Positions 9,687-24,585 are shown, counted from the first letter of the stretch. The stretch is DNA of 64,000 nt from Sympetrum striolatum (GCA_947579665.1 OX388351.1:56242939-56306938), one strand, 5' to 3'. Translations and numbers: made by a program. The notes: a model not told the origin generated them from the letters alone.

Positions 9687-12600
9687 TTTTTCATTATAAA
9701 TAACTTACCTTGTTTGTGAATAATTTTACGGTTTTGTAATACTTTTCCTTCAATTAGTTTTTTATACTAAATGAGTGTGCTCTTGAAAATGGTCTGAAAA
9801 AAATATTCTAATCCCTCCTAAGACTAATTTGACGATTAAATTTTTGTAATATTTATTATGTGAAGAAGATTAAGTAGAAAACTTTATGAGACTCTCCCCT
9901 TTAATTTATGATATTTTACACATGCACATCTTATAAAGAAAAATATGATTCGTCAACCTATGCAAGATGTTGGCATCCCGTCAGCCAAATTCAGTTACTT
10001 TCTCTATCAAAAGATATATTTTAAATGGAAAATCAGCGCAAAAAATTAAACCGTAATTTTAGAGTACTCTTGTTATGCAAAGAATATAAAAGAACGACTC
10101 TGTAAATCTGTTTCTTCCTCAGTATATAATATCAGCAAACGCAACTCTCAGCAAGGGTGGTCAGAACTATGCTGATAGATGCCGTTTTTTGAAGTATAAA
10201 AGACTCTTAACGTTTGACTTTACCTATGATAACTTACTGAACTTAATGGCTACGGTTGCATAACCACTTTGTAACATATTTTCCTTTGTGAGATGATGTT
10301 TTGACTGCGGTGGGTAATAGAATGTGAATCTCAGCTCCTCGATATCGCTACTTTGTTTCCCATGCATCTGCCTTGTGTTATTATTCGGATCCTAACCTCC
10401 GCAGCCTGCAGCGAATGCATATATGCTAAAGCAGCAAGGAGTCCCGCAAAGAGTCTTCACGGATAGTTTTGCTTGTGTTTGTAAATATCCTCTTGTACAT
10501 CAGTTCTGCTTTCCTTGGATAATTCAGCCTTGCACTATCGATAGAGAATGTTTTATATATATAGCATACTGACAGTAATTTATTGACACCTAACAGTCAC
10601 ATTTTTTACCAAGTTTTTCAATATGTATACTGGAGATATAACCAAACAGAATAACACAGATGAATATTCACTTTCATAAATTAAATGAAATCTTTGCGTA
10701 GAAGTGAACAGAAATATAACGCAGTTGAAAGATAATAATTTGGTTACACAATGGGTCACTATGAAAGAGAGTTATAAAATAAAATAACGTAGTGGACGTT
10801 ATTGTGCTTAACAGTAATAGTCTGAATTGTCATTAATTACTTATAAAATTTACTTCATTTGCCCAAAAAACTTAGTTCAAAATGAATACGGGGATTAAAA
10901 AGCATAGGATGTAAATTTCGTGAGCTATTATTGCAATTTATCATAAACATATGTAGAATATTCCGAAAGTTATCTGTTTGTTTAGTTGTCAGGTTTAGTT
11001 CTTTGTTTAATTTTTACTTGTGCTTAATGTTTTTCTGGAAATATATACCTTTATCATATGATCAATTTCATTTCTTTAGAAATTATTGAAAAGTAATTTC
11101 CTATTGCGACATCTGCTTTCTAGGCCACTTATGAATGCCATTATTTTGCGAGTGAAGAATTTTATCGTTTATTTCCTCTTCGCATTGCTTAATTCCCCAC
11201 TGCGTGTCATTTCCGCGGACGGCGTTATTTTTCAATTTAAAAGGTGTCATTTTCAACAACATGGAGTACGCCCAGAATCAATATTTTCACTCGTCCCCGT
11301 CTGATAGACCGCACCACTGTTCATATTTATCTCATTTGACAGTTTTTCTGCTCTGGAATGGAAATGTGTCATTTAAATAATTTTAGGAAAGCATTTTTTA
11401 ACTTAGCATGCACTTCATCCATGTGACTCCCTTCGTTTCGAAGGTGATCCTCGTTTGTAATGTTAACATAGAAAACATATGTTGCAAGTAGGAAAGATAA
11501 TTGAAAATACTTTAACCAAATATGCAAAAATGTCTACGAAACCAGCGTAAATCATTCAAGGAATCATGTCACGGTATTTTCAGTAGTGTGAAGATTACCA
11601 TTTTAATTGAAATTAAAAATTAAATATAAAAAACGTGTGTGTGATATTTATAAATGAGCTAGAAACTTTCCTTAGCTACGTTATTTTGGATGCCAGTTCG
11701 TTTCTTTAATTAAATACGGAAATACCTATAATATATAATATAATTAGGGAGTATTAGAAATATTTAGGGAATTTATTAATATGGAATTCTGTAATTAGTG
11801 TTAAGGACTTATTTTGGGATTTATTAATGTCATTAAATAATTTTCGTCCATAATTTTGATATGGGGCTTTACCAAGTACTATTTACAGTTATATGTCACT
11901 CCACAAGTTTAATTCATCGAACAGTGATATCAAAGTCTCAGTATTTCGACTGTATTATATTATTATTTCCATTTATAATCGATAATATAACTAGTTTTGC
12001 TGACACATTGACGTTTATTAGTCAGACCCGATCAATTTGAAACGACTTCAATTTAAACATACTCTAAACGAACGGATTACGAAAGGCAACATTTTTGGCG
12101 AAAATAAAACATTTAACGCCATAAATTCGGCTAAAGTCTCGCAAAATTAGAATGGAGCATCGAGAAGCAAAACTGGATTTAGCTGCGATGAATTTTCCAT
12201 CGATGATTTAAAAGCTGTGTCTAAATTTGTAGTCTAGATTTCTCTAGAGTACAATTTACGGCATTGGATTGTTTATCCTAAAATGTGAACTAGTTCATTC
12301 CTCATTTTTAAATTGACTCTAGCAGGAGGGGAACCGATTCTGCGATATTAATTGTTTAGATTTTTATAATCGTCCATTGCTTTTCGATAAGTATTTTAAT
12401 AATTACCTTGATCGCTAGATTTTGAATGTAATCACATTGACATGCATCGTAAAATATATATTCCCCATAAAAATACAACTTAATCTTTTTTAGTTTTTGG
12501 TTCTTCCTTTAAACTTAGAAGGTTCTCTCTCTCTCCGTCTTAATTCAAACATACTGTTTTATTTAGATGTTTCAGTTGGAAGTATTTAAGGTTTCATTAA

Positions 12601-15600
12601 AATTTTAACTGTAATTCGTATGTTAATATTGTCTATTGTCTTTTATTTTTTGAATCATTTGAATTGATTTTTATTTCAAAACTGACGTTCCCTCTGGTAA
12701 AATTATAACCTTCTTAGCGTAGTAATTCTCAGATTGTTCCCGAATTATGAGACTCGATATTTTGTTTTTATCTTATTTTTAATCAACTTGTTTTATTCTC
12801 TTAGTTAATATTCCCATTAAAAAAATTATGCGCATTATTTGATTTTGCGATCGTTCATGTCGCTCTTTACTGCCGTTTACATAATTGAAATTTCAGCTTC
12901 AGTTGCAACTATTAGCAGATTTCATAGGTTTCACACGCATTCTCTCTTGCGGGCATTTTTCTGAAGGGATTTTACTTTCTGTCTTTGTGCAGTCTTACGT
13001 TTTTTCTTTTAAACTAAAAACATGTTTCTCTCTTTTTAATTTTTCTTTCGCTCTCTTCCTGTACGCTCTTTCTGGAAATATGAAGGTAATACGATTAGAT
13101 ATAAGATGAGACTTATAGGCCTGAATCTAGTTCATAAACTAAGTCGTTATTATTATATTTTTTTTATTTATGCATACCGGATCCGTATCCTAAGGAATAG
13201 CAGGTTTTGCATGATGCGGTCTGCTACTTAACCCGGTCGAAAAATATCGGATCGCGTGTATATTAAACTCCCACGACCTACTGAAACAAATGAATTCATA
13301 TATGCGAACGGCACATGTTTTCTCGCCTTTGGCAAAATCGATACGAAAGCCTTTCGGCAGATGGCGTAGTTACTGGGTGAAGGAAATTAGGACGTGAAGC
13401 AATGCCAAGTAGACGGAGTTCGTATCGTGTAACAATCAGGAGTGTCTGGAAGAGGATTTGAATAAGTCTAAATATTACCAGCTCTGTGGGAAAAGAGGAA
13501 CAATTATTCTTCAGAATAAAAAACTATAAAGATTGCGGTTACTCGTAGAAATATTAGGATATTGGAACACAACCGATAACTTAAACATGTTGACTGAATC
13601 TATGAATGTTTTCCTCCTAGAGAATTTGAGTTTTGGTTCTGCATGATGATGGTTGTATCACAAATTATATTTGCTCTGAGTAAGTTAAAAGTAACTTCTC
13701 CAAGTAATATTGAACTGATACTTCAATTAAACTTTTCTTCGAAATAAAGCCTACCAAATTTTATACCAATTATCTCTTTCTAAAGTTATTGCATTTTTAT
13801 GTAAGAAGCAAATTTCTTTTATGTTAAATATCTTCGAGAACCGTTGATTATTTGATGCTCTTAAACTATTTCTTTTCACCAGGTTTGAGATATGTGCAAA
13901 CAGACGACCGATACTAAGTTTTAGAACCTTAACCGTATCGAAAATCTACAATTAATCTATTTTAGTAATGTATCTGCTATTTCCTAATGCCATGTTGTAA
14001 TTGTATCGTATCCATAGCCATCCGCAAGTAAAACTTTGTATGTTACGTATCTTTACTGAATAAAAAACCATAATATGAATGATTTTACAAAAAATGTTCA
14101 CTTAAATGCACACAAATAATTTTATTCAAAAACATACGAACGCTTTTGATCCAAAAGCTTAAGATTTTAGCTTGAACTTTGTTAATATCGAAGCATACTC
14201 ATAAAATAAGTGGTATAAGAAATCAGTATATCGCATTAGTTACAGTTAGGTTTGAATGCTAGTCTTCCAAAATATTTCTAAATTTATCCAAGCTGGTATT
14301 GAAATAAAACTTCAGCCAGTTAATTTCAACACAGAAAAGTAATTAATTAATTTTGATTAATGATAATGTTAGACAGAAGAACTCGAGCCTTTGTAATTAA
14401 GAAGATAATCTTATAATAGAATTGGGAAAAATAATTTATAATTAATATAAACATCCAAAAATAAAATTAAGATAACTATATATTGTGCAGCAATTGAGTT
14501 AATTGTCAAGATATTCGTGGTTTGGATTATAATCTTTAAATTTATAGAATTTGAAAAAAATATAATTCGCAGAATTAACTTCATGGTTTAGCAAGAAATT
14601 CGTCTATTATAACGGGTAAAAATATTAACAGTGTTTTCCCATCTAGTAATATGGAAAAAATCTTCCAGTCACGTTATATTAAGTAGATTTCGTGACTATA
14701 TTCAATGAGTGATTCTGATTGTCGATTGATTTAATATTTTACTTCTCGCATACGTTAATATAGATTAACTCTCCAATTTTATTACTTTCAAATCTGCAGG
14801 AACTCATTTCGATGGTATTAGCACGTTCTGTTATTTTTCCTCGATGCCTCTGATTTAAATTAAATTGGAATGCTCCATTAGTGGCGTGATTTTTAACTCC
14901 TGTTTTACTAAAACGTTAATATTTACCAATCACTGTTTTTCTGGCGAAGGAAATTCGATTACGCTATTAATCCATTCGCAAGCTGAGTGAGAAAAATGAG
15001 AATTTCATTACTTAGGATCAATGTGATATTTTCCAGGTGGCTTTATGAAATCAAAGTTACATTATCCCTTATTACGGATTATTTGCCATTCAAATGACCG
15101 TAAATGCGGTCAGGAACTATTTGATTGCTCTCCTTGATAAAAAAGAGAAGAAAATTTAATTTGCAAACTCTCAACCACATCTGCTTGAATCCAATTAGAA
15201 ATGTACAAAATTAATCATTTTGATTAATATTGAAAGGGGAATGGGGAATTTGCTAACTTACTTGTACCATTGATTTGAATTCAACCAACTTCTCTAAAAA
15301 TAAAATAATCTATAAACATGTTCCAGCCAGTATATAATGATGTATCGAATATTTTTAATTTGTATTTTGACACAGAAAGTAGTAGAAATGATCTGCTCTT
15401 GTCATACATTTATTTGTTCCTTCGATGACATGTACGCTACCGATGTATAGTGAATAGATGACGCTGAACAATAAAACTGATTAAATTAACAATGAATAAC
15501 ACTGAATATTAACACTGATTAATACTGGTCTACTTATGGAATAATAAGAAAATTACCTCCATAGTGATTTATCGAGGTATCAATATTTTGTATAAGTTTA

Positions 15601-16460
15601 TAGCGAATTAGATGATAAAATGACAAAAGAAAATTTGACATGTGTCCAATGCCCCACAATGGCGGCATTTCATAACAAGTTCCTATGGAAAACGTCAATC
15701 AGTTCTTGAAAATTTATACTTTCTTATGATTCATCCCTAAAACCTTCGGTCTATTTCCTAAACAGGTTGTCGTTTAGGCTTTATACAGTGAATAATTTAG
15801 CTTTTTTAATAAAAATATTATATTATTTTGCATGGAGGCCGTTACAGGTTTTTGAAGTCTTGGGTGGGGCATGGCTAAACAAAAATTTGCGTACACAGCT
15901 CAACGATAATGTAATTCTTCAAAATATTTTATACTCCTATTTTATATCTGCTCTCCACATTTCTATGAACTCTATGTATGTTAGAGAGAAAACTGTTCTT
16001 TTGAATAAAAACAAATTACTACTAACTTCACTTAATTAAAAATTTAGATCAACAACATTAAAAAGTGAAGAAACTCAATAAAACGAAAAAAAATATATCT
16101 TTAGCGTAATATTCTTGTAAAATATCAAATTTAATTTCCTCGATGCTCTAAGAGTGTTTGATTTTTAATGAGGGAATTTTCTCGTTATGAAGTTAAGAAA
16201 GTAACATAGATCATGGAGACGTCCCTTATAAGCATTAAAATGCGACAAAAACTCAGATTCACTTCGTTCTTAAATGTTTACCATCCTCCCTCGCCCAACT
16301 CAATCCCTCACGGTGCAGCTTAGTTCAATTTCCAGAATTCTGAGCGAGTAATTCAATAATAATTCAATTAGTACTTCGAGAAGAAGTAGAAGTCGCTGGA
16401 TGGATTGATGAGAGTGTAGTTTTTCCATGCCTCTCCGAGGGCAAATATTAAAATTTCTGA
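9687..16460. other. non-coding, largely featureless
   Basis: No gene or identifiable mobile element. Items noted: TATAAAAG at 10085-10092 with an initiator-like TCAGT at 10119-10123 (spacing slightly too long, not called); a CT microsatellite at about 12522-12537; and more complex stretches near 12040-12210, 13130-13440 and 14860-15120 that could be conserved non-coding DNA. Short frames at 11.1, 12.9 and 15.8 kb are low-complexity or unrecognised. Confidence 0.45.
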
Positions 16461-16830
16461 CAAAGTGGTCGGAAAAGAATTCATGAAGTCGTTTGGAGAC
16501 TTTGATATTACTTCAGATATGAGAGTTGTCATTCTTCGGAGCGGAAGAATTGAAATCCGAGATAGTGGGAGGGCAGGGAGTTTGCTGAGAGCTAAAACAA
16601 ATGAAAGTCAAATTAGTGTGTCGGGAAGTTTCTCTAATTTCACGCTTCTCCGAGATACTTCCGCTATCTTTGCTGGAATCGCTGCTATGTCTCGGGGGAA
16701 AACAAATGGAAAAAGAAACCAATGCACTTTGTCAAATATTGCTACTCATGCGAGATTTTATTTCAGAGTTTGCTCTGTTAATTGGTACCCCGAGAAGTGG
16801 CGTGCACAGCAGATGATGAAAATTTAAAAC
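16461..16830. other. GC-richer block open on both strands
   Basis: A 120-codon plus-strand frame (16465-16827) and a 69-codon minus frame (16513-16722) overlap. The plus product (for example MRVVILRSGRIEIRDSGRAG) matches nothing I know. Openness on both strands suggests that base composition rather than selection keeps stops out. Coding status unresolved. Confidence 0.2.
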
Positions 16831-16987
16831 CTACTGCAAAGGAGAACGATTATGGCTATCTCCTTCTATTCAATACTCTCTCTCGAGGCTCAGATTATGT
16901 TCAAGAATGAACTTTCCAAGAATATAATATCCACATCTTGCAAATTACCTAAGTATTTTATCGCTACTAAATTACTGTATTAAATAA

Positions 16988-17290
16988 ATTGAGAACAATG
17001 AAAACTCGGCTTTTTCGGTGCACCTGCAACGATATGGCCATCACAGCTCCTTCTCCCAGGAACTCCTTCGATGCCTTCCCAATGGGAAGAAGCTGGATGC
17101 GTGGGAGACAATAGAAATAATATGTGCCGAAAACCTAACGAATAAAATAACTTTCATGTCCCCTTCCCCTCTCCTCACCCTTCCTTCCAAAATTCCTAAA
17201 GATATATAAGTGCTGTTTCCTTCCTGTATATTTGACCTGAAGATAGAAGCGCTCAGCCGACTTTAGTTGTTCACGTATATTTTCTATGGA
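16988..17290 (+). pseudogene. Penelope-like retroelement 3' end (C-terminal fragment plus terminal motif)
   Basis: A frame from 16988 to 17209 has no usable start and reads NSAFSVHLQRYGHH, then LLRCLPNGKKLDAWETIEI. This resembles the C-terminal region of Penelope-like and related arthropod retroelements (pattern SxFxxHLxxxGH ... GKxLDxxExxEI), part of the GIY-YIG-associated tail. About 30 bases after its stop comes TATATTTGACCTGAAGATAG (17227-17246), the CCTGAAGAT motif commonly found at Penelope-type termini. Everything upstream (RT domain) is missing, so this is a 5'-truncated dead copy. The family call is from memory of motif patterns; a LINE C-terminus is the alternative. Confidence 0.45.
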
Positions 17291-18130
17291 AAATACCAAG
17301 TAATTCTTATTTTATTCAATGGTTTTCCACGAAGTATGGCCAGAAATTATTGATTACATTAAAAAAATTATTGATTATTACCATGCTAAATTTTGTTTAT
17401 TACTATATACTTTGTTAAATTTCGAATGTTTTAGTAAGCGCTTTAATCTTAAATATAGCAAGCCGAGATCGTAATTTTTTTTCTCAGCAGGCGAATTTGT
17501 TGAAACCCGCGGATTTTCGTTTATTATTTCGTGGTGAATTATTTACAATAGATAATTTTTGTTTTTTTTTACTTCATCTCGGCATATTTTAATTAACTTT
17601 TTTAGAAGTAAATGTGGTTAGTAAAAGAGAAGGTGTTAACATTTTTATATTTCGTTTGCATATGTTATAAAATTAAAAATATAATTTATCAAAAATTTAT
17701 GACGAAAAGTCTTCTATGATAAATTTCTTTGCTTGAGTTGCAATTTTACGAGTAGATAGAGAAAGTTTCAGCTGACAGTGCATGTAACATAATAGATTAA
17801 ACTGGAGCTTATTCAGCCTCCAATGAATTTTGTATTTATTTCTGTTTTCATAAAGGAATTTTATGTACATATAGTTATAGTTTTTTCTTAAACTGATTCG
17901 GGACACACTCAAAACTTAAGAAATATATATTTGTATTAGTTACAGCAGTCAGACTAATATTATTGATTTGGAGTCTTCCAAGGACCTCTTGGAATGTTAC
18001 GGGTTACAAATTTTGGTTTAAAACAGCTGATTATTGAATATTTGTAGTGAAGGTAATATTTAAAAAGTATTCACCATAGAAAACTTTGATAATAAAGATT
18101 GAAAAACGGATGTTATTTGAATTACATTAG
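17291..18130. other. non-coding, nothing recognised
   Basis: AT-rich with T-rich runs. No gene or repeat identified. Confidence 0.5.
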
Positions 18131-18376
18131 GCATTACGATATCACAAAAACCGTCTTTGTCAGCACTCCATACATGAGTTGCCACCTTTTCTTTAAAACA
18201 AGCGAAACTGCCAGACTATAAACAATCTAGGAATCATTCAATGTGCATAGATATGAGTACATTTGAGTAGACAATATGTTCTCCAATGAGATACGTTTGA
18301 TAGTCCGGGACTTTCTGGAACTGAGGACAACACATATACGAAGAGCTGACAAAGACGGGTTTGTAGCATTTTTAAG
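18131..18376. mobile_element. foldback MITE, family F, copy 5
   Basis: The left arm ACAAAAACCGTCTTTGTCAG (from 18143) matches the reverse complement of the right arm, CTACAAACCCGTCTTTGTCAG (ending near 18365), and similarity continues inward (ACTCCATACATGAGTTG against CTCTTCGTATATGTGTTG). The core CCGTCTTTGTCAGC is shared with the four copies at 35.1-37.2 kb (AGCCGTCTTTGTCGGC). No transposase, so non-autonomous. About 246 bp, within the size range of its relatives. Confidence 0.65.
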
Positions 18377-19440
18377 CCAGTAATTTTGAACTACGTGAAC
18401 ATAATATCGGAGCATAAATCATACTCTGGAAGCGGGTACGCTGTTCTTTTCCTACTTTGCATAATTTACTTCACTTAGTGTTTTAATATAATTGTTTCAG
18501 CCACTCGATACGTTACTAATATTATATTTTGCTTAATGATCCATAATTTTTTAAGCTTACGAAATATTTTTCAATCTTTTGCCCCGAAATTAAAAAAAAA
18601 TCTGCTGCATCTTTTTTATTTAGTGATATTTCTTATCATTTCGAGTTGAAGCCATGTCACATCATGAATCCAAATTTTATTATTCGTTTGACTTACTTTT
18701 TGATCTTTTTAGTGTGGTAAATATTCTCGAATGATGTTATTTCATAGAACACATCTTTTTATATTCTTCTGAAAGTTAATCCTTTGCAAATCTACCCATA
18801 TTTTCAAACCTACAAGTTAAACATATTTAGCACCAACCTAGTTGACATTAATGACTTCATCAGGTTAATAAAAAATATTTACAATGATCCTTTAGGCCTT
18901 CTATAGATTTCCAAGTTCTTTTACGCTGCACAGCGTTTCCTAAATTTCAATACGACAGAACTCTTCGAAATTTTAAATTTCTCTATTCCCAGTATACACC
19001 TGGAAAACTTATTAACTTATTAGTATATAATAGATATAAATTAATTATGCCTGTAATAGTCCGCGGTTTATTGTAAGCAGCACAGTCTCTGATTTCTTAG
19101 CAGGTTTCAATTCCATCCAGTATTGATAATAATGTATAATTAACCAAATTGGTAGATTTTATGCAGCTTAAGTGTTGTAGCGAACAAGAATTCGGAAACG
19201 TTCTTCAGTGAATTAGATAATGAAAGAGCATTCTCTCATCAAAAGTGCTATGATTTCCGTAATCATTTCACTATGACATTGCGAGATGATGCATATAAAA
19301 TTTAATAAAATAATGAATATATTATGTACGCATGTGTAATAAAGTATGAGAATTCTCATTAAAGTGGAGTTCTGAGGTAATTCTTGTTTTTTCTTCATCA
19401 AGGGTATTGATTGCATTGAGACTGAATAGAACTTATAATA
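18377..19440. other. non-coding, nothing recognised
   Basis: AT-rich, no identifiable element. Confidence 0.5.
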
Positions 19441-20060
19441 ACGATTGAGAACACCACGGCGCTATAAAAGATGCAAATTCGACCAGTCTGAAATGGGAGA
19501 AGAAAAGCAGGGAAACTAACTTCGCAAAGTTACTCCCGAACGGAAAGTTGCACCTCGAACTCCGAAGATAGCGCTGCAAACACGCCAACAGAACTCATTC
19601 GGAGAAAAAAGCTCAAGTTTCAATCGCAGTTCTTTCTCTTTCTAGTTTCTACCGCCTTCTCCGTTTCAGACCTCACCCCACAGACACCATAAATCACCCA
19701 AACTCGGTCCGCCGACTACTTAAGAGGAATAGCTCTACCTGCCAATGACGCCCTTTGCGATTGGTTCTGGCCTTCCCGCCTAGGTCTTCCCTTTCGACGC
19801 GAGATTGATGCCTCATTCCGGAACGATGACAATTCTTTTCAAACTTCCGATTCCGTGGACAGCAATCTCTTTTCTCTTTCCGCACCCAGTCGGAGGAGAC
19901 TCATCGGAAAACGCTGTGACTCTCTGCAAAAAACAAAAGCCGGTCACGCACCGCAGAATTCATTGTCTCACTAACTTGCGGAGTTCTTTACCTGTTTTTC
20001 GTCCGCGGCCTTCCCCGTAGCACGAACCCGATGAAAATGGAAAAAGAGTCCCACGATTAA
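19441..20060. other. GC-richer block, possible conserved or regulatory DNA
   Basis: Noticeably more GC-rich and complex than its flanks. TATAAAAG at 19463-19470 lies near its left edge, but the nearest initiator-like CAGT is too close (about 22 bp) to make a standard core promoter. Short frames are open on both strands at 19694-20020 and resemble nothing known. Confidence 0.25.
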
Positions 20061-23000
20061 ATGAAGAAGAAGGAAGTGCAATTTATCTTGCTTAGAGTCA
20101 CCTTAATGGGTTCTTCTTCCCGACCGTGGACTCACTTTGAATTCTTTGTCATGAAGATATTAGGAACGAGTCTCTCGAAAGATCTAAGTATCAGCGGATC
20201 CTTTTATGCTGGACCACGAATGAGAGATAATGCATAAAAGCTTCTAATTACGTGAGGGAAGATTTGGCTCATCAGTAATTCATCGTTTCTGTTATAAAAT
20301 CTTGATAAATGGATTTTTTTTCGTTTGTCATTTGCAATAGGATAGAAGAAATTATTTCGTTAACGTATGCATCCTTCTTATTTATGGCTGTGATCACAGG
20401 ACAACTTCCAAGAGATGATTGATGTTGAGCGATGGCATTTATTTGTTTGTTTTTATCACATACAGATTGCTTTGGAAAGAGTTATTCCTTTAGTTGCACT
20501 CATATGGATTTTTACTATCCAGAATTATGTGTAAGAGTAAGTAGAAAGAGCACTTTATTCTCTTTTCAATTTTCTATATAGTCATTGTAGAAGGATTTAA
20601 TGAAACTGAATTCTTCCCCGATAGACTTTTACTAATCAGTAATACTGATCTAAGGGTAGGATAGAATACCCGTCTGTACGTTTCAATTCATGATTTTCTG
20701 AACATTTTTTCAAAGTTACTGTTGCTAATGTAGGTAGAGTAAAATTTACTAATTATTTTCACATTATTAATGTAAATTTATTAAATAGTGATAAATTTTA
20801 AATATACTATAAATATCAGTAATTCAACACAAATATGGAGCTTTCTGGTGGAGAAAGTGGTTAAATAACAAAGAGTAAATAAATGCAAACAATTGAAAGT
20901 TGAATAAAAGCCGATTTTTTATGATTATGTAAACCTTGAGATCTAACGATTTTTCTGCTATTTTTTTAAAAGCAGTGTATGTTCTCTTATTGGTAATGTT
21001 GAGTTGGCTCTACTCTGTGTACTCTAAATCCAATGCTAACGGTTTTAAAACGAAAATTTTACATGAAAGTATATTCAGAATGCATATCAAGTTCTCAATT
21101 CTTCGTGAAATTTTAATGCAACCAATGATTTAATGCAACATATATCAGCGGTGATTCTCTGTTACGTTACATAATTTTGAGAATGCCCACCAGAACTTAA
21201 ACGAGAAGTAGGCCAACCCCTACATCGTTAGAATCTTACTCTTGCAATTACTCGATCTACTTTACCTCCAATATGCATTTTTCATACGTGTTACGATAGT
21301 ACTTCTGGTTCATGCTCCGGAGTTTGGGAAGGAAAGTCAAATATCCGTCACCACTTACAATGGTTCCATTATTTGGGGACCCCAGCCAATTTTAACGGGA
21401 GACCAATGTAAGAGAAAAAGATACAGTGATTTAATGAGCTCCGGATGTTTTTGCTCCTACACTTTCCCATGTAAAATCATTCATTTAGCCTTCATGTAGA
21501 ATAAATCAATGATTTACATGTGTATCTCCATAAGTATATTAGAGAGCAAATAAACTTTAGTCAAAGTGATGCGTTAATCAGGAATTATACTTAGGCACGC
21601 TCTAAAATGTTAAAATCTTTAATAATGAACTCGTGTGGCTCAAAATATCTGAAATGCTATTCTATTGAAAGTAATTACGATGAAAATGATCGATATTGAT
21701 TTGTATGATTAGCAAATCCCACAGCAACTGATCTGCCATAAATATTGTATAAAATATGCGCAGCATGGATTATGAATGATTCAAGCTATTATATTTACTT
21801 ACCGATGTATGCACGTGTGATTGAACGAAAACTTATTACAAATTGAGTTTAGACTCAACGGATATGTCATAGAGATAACTTCGTACATAAATAATATATT
21901 TATTATTTTTTCTTTACTGACGCTCATATACTGAGCAAATACATACTAAAAATTGAATAAATCTGAATAAGTTGCAGCCAGAAAACAAAACCGCCCATTC
22001 CAAACGAATTTTGCAAATTAATTGCTCCCTCGTACATCTGCAAAATGCATTTTGTTTCTATAAATTGAACGTCGGTAAATGTCAAATGATTATATTTTCC
22101 ATTTACATGGATCGCATTCTATTGAATTTTTTGTAGCTATACGGCAAAGAATATATCTGAATGATTGCTGGTGCATTCTGAAAAGAGGCCTTCATAATAA
22201 TTGGAAATTATTTTACTTCTCAGTACTGAAATGGAATCCATTAATTTTCCACTTCATTAATACATATGAAAATGGTAGAGCTATGCTTTTCATAATCAAA
22301 TTGATTAAAAGGAATACATTTGCTATAAATTAATTAAAATTGATAAGTCTTTGAATCATCATGCTGCAGTAAATCTGCTTATGTTTTTTATGTAATGAGA
22401 TGATGATGCTTAGTGGTAATAAAAACCAACAATTTATCTACTTTCAAGCTTATCGATATTGAAATTCCACCAATTTAATTTAATTCTTGCTATATTATTC
22501 ATCACTACATATATAAAATAGACATCATAGCCTCCGCAATGATTTATATATTCGATAAGAAGATAATAGGAAGTAGAGTTGTTTGTTTTTCGTAATAAGC
22601 GATAAAACCATCAAATAACGCGAAATTTGGACGATTTAGCAAAATAACGCTAATTTCTACGGTTTTAATAAGCAGCACGAATTTAGGTGATTTTCGCTTC
22701 ATTCATCATTTGTAAGAGAGGGAAATGTAATTTTGGTATGATTTAAATAAATTTTCAATATATAATTGTATTATTTACGTTTTTATCATCATATTTTTGA
22801 TCACTAATGACATATTTTCTTACGCGAATTCAGGTTTGATCTTTTTTCAATAAATTCACAAAACTTTCTTTCCTTTATGGATTATCACAAAACCTCGCCT
22901 AATTCCACGAAGAAATATATTTTGTTTTTTCTAACATCTATCGTGTCAATGTTTTTAATGAAAATATTATGTTTTGTTGATCTGCAGCTGTGAAAGCATT

Positions 23001-24585
23001 TCCCTTAAGTGTAAACAGCACAGTTTTAAATAAATTTAATTTGAAATTTTGTATAACAGTTAATAATATTTTCAATGCTTTTAATGTTTATGCTAAAGTA
23101 TTCCTAGTATTATTCCTTTGATTACATGATACTTTGTGAAAATTAGGAAGAATTATCTCCCTATAACCCACCTATCTCATTCCTTTGCAAATCATTACGA
23201 AAGATCTTTGGTTATATAGGTCGTAAGAATATAAAAACCTGAAAATTTGTGCTAAACTGCATCATTGTTTCCTTAATATAATTTATCTGAAGGAGCAGCG
23301 CTAAAATATAAAAAAAAACATTTTAGGAAGCTTATCTGACGAGTAGTGTGCAGGTTCTAGGCTCTGGTAATATCTGTGATTTCCTCCCACTCTTCGTAAT
23401 AAAAGCACCTACAAACTCGGTTAATTCACCACGATAAATATTCCTTTCTAATCCGTGGAGATGCAACTTAGCCATAGATATGCGCAAACCTGAACCTTTC
23501 GACAGCATCGTATCCAGTAACACTTCTCTTTTATCCTGTAGCTCAGACAATCAAGGTAGCGATGTGTAATGCGAGTTGCTTATCTTGCAGGATATATGGT
23601 TAGAAAGGCAGGGTCTTATATTTTATACGGTTTTTTATGTAGTCTCATTCCTCATAATTTGCAGAGCATAATTTAACTATATGTTGAGGATTTTCTATGA
23701 TGATTATCATATCCTTGCTGTTTAATTAAATATCTATCTCGACTAATTATTTTCAAAGAGAAATGTTTTCTTCACATTATTGAATATTTAATTTCCATAA
23801 TTTGCTAGGAGGAATAGTAATATTAGCTTCATATGATTATAAATATATGAGTTTATTTATTCAAGAAAACTTTTCATTAAAATTTATATAATATATATAA
23901 TGAGTGTTAATCCTTAGCAGAGTCATAATGATCTAAACATGACCTTAATATACACAAGGGTTATATGCAGTTTAAAGAAAACAAAATTTGACAAAATACG
24001 CAAAATATTTTTTATTATTGTCAAATTATTTTTCTTCAAAATGATTATGGATAATTCCCACAATATTTGACAAAAATTACTATTCAGCTGATTCGGTACA
24101 GTTAATCGTTAGAAGAGAAAACTGTTTAAAGTTTGGATTTTTTAATTTCTACTGAATAACTTTGGATTTTTAGTTGAACATTAAGCCAAAGGCCATCGTA
24201 ATGAACGTAAGCCTAAAGGATTCAAGTAATACGTACAAAACTAATCTCTCTCAAGATCTCGTAAATATCTCTTATTAGGAAATTATCTAAACGCAACAAG
24301 CTCATTGTCCGAGAAATATTATAATTTTATAGATTTTACCCGTATATTAACATTAATTAATCTGTAATTTATTGTACAATTTTCCCCTTTTATCTGAGAA
24401 AATGGCTACAGTTATATAAATCTGTACCAAAAGACCGAATAGGTGAAGATTTAACCTCATTTTTTGTTGGGAGCATTGACTGCTTCACAAAGTCTTAAGA
24501 ATAATTTCCTTCCGAAAGAAGACTGACTTCGCACAATTTGGCATTGGTTAGACTGGTGCCACTCAGGATTTTGTCACGTTACTGA
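20061..24585. other. non-coding, largely featureless
   Basis: No gene seen. Short frames at 20.9, 21.2, 22.1 and 23.3 kb have no recognisable domain. The 21242-21499 product contains TYNGSIIWGPQPILTG, which I cannot place. Confidence 0.45.

Noticed and set aside
10085..10123. TATA plus initiator core promoter
   Set aside because: Spacing is longer than the usual 25-31 bases, and no gene or repeat begins downstream.
24460..24485. Shared motif TTTTTGTTGGGAGC also at 53937-53950
   Set aside because: A 14-base match between two places is expected by chance several times in a window this size. Similarity extends only slightly further.
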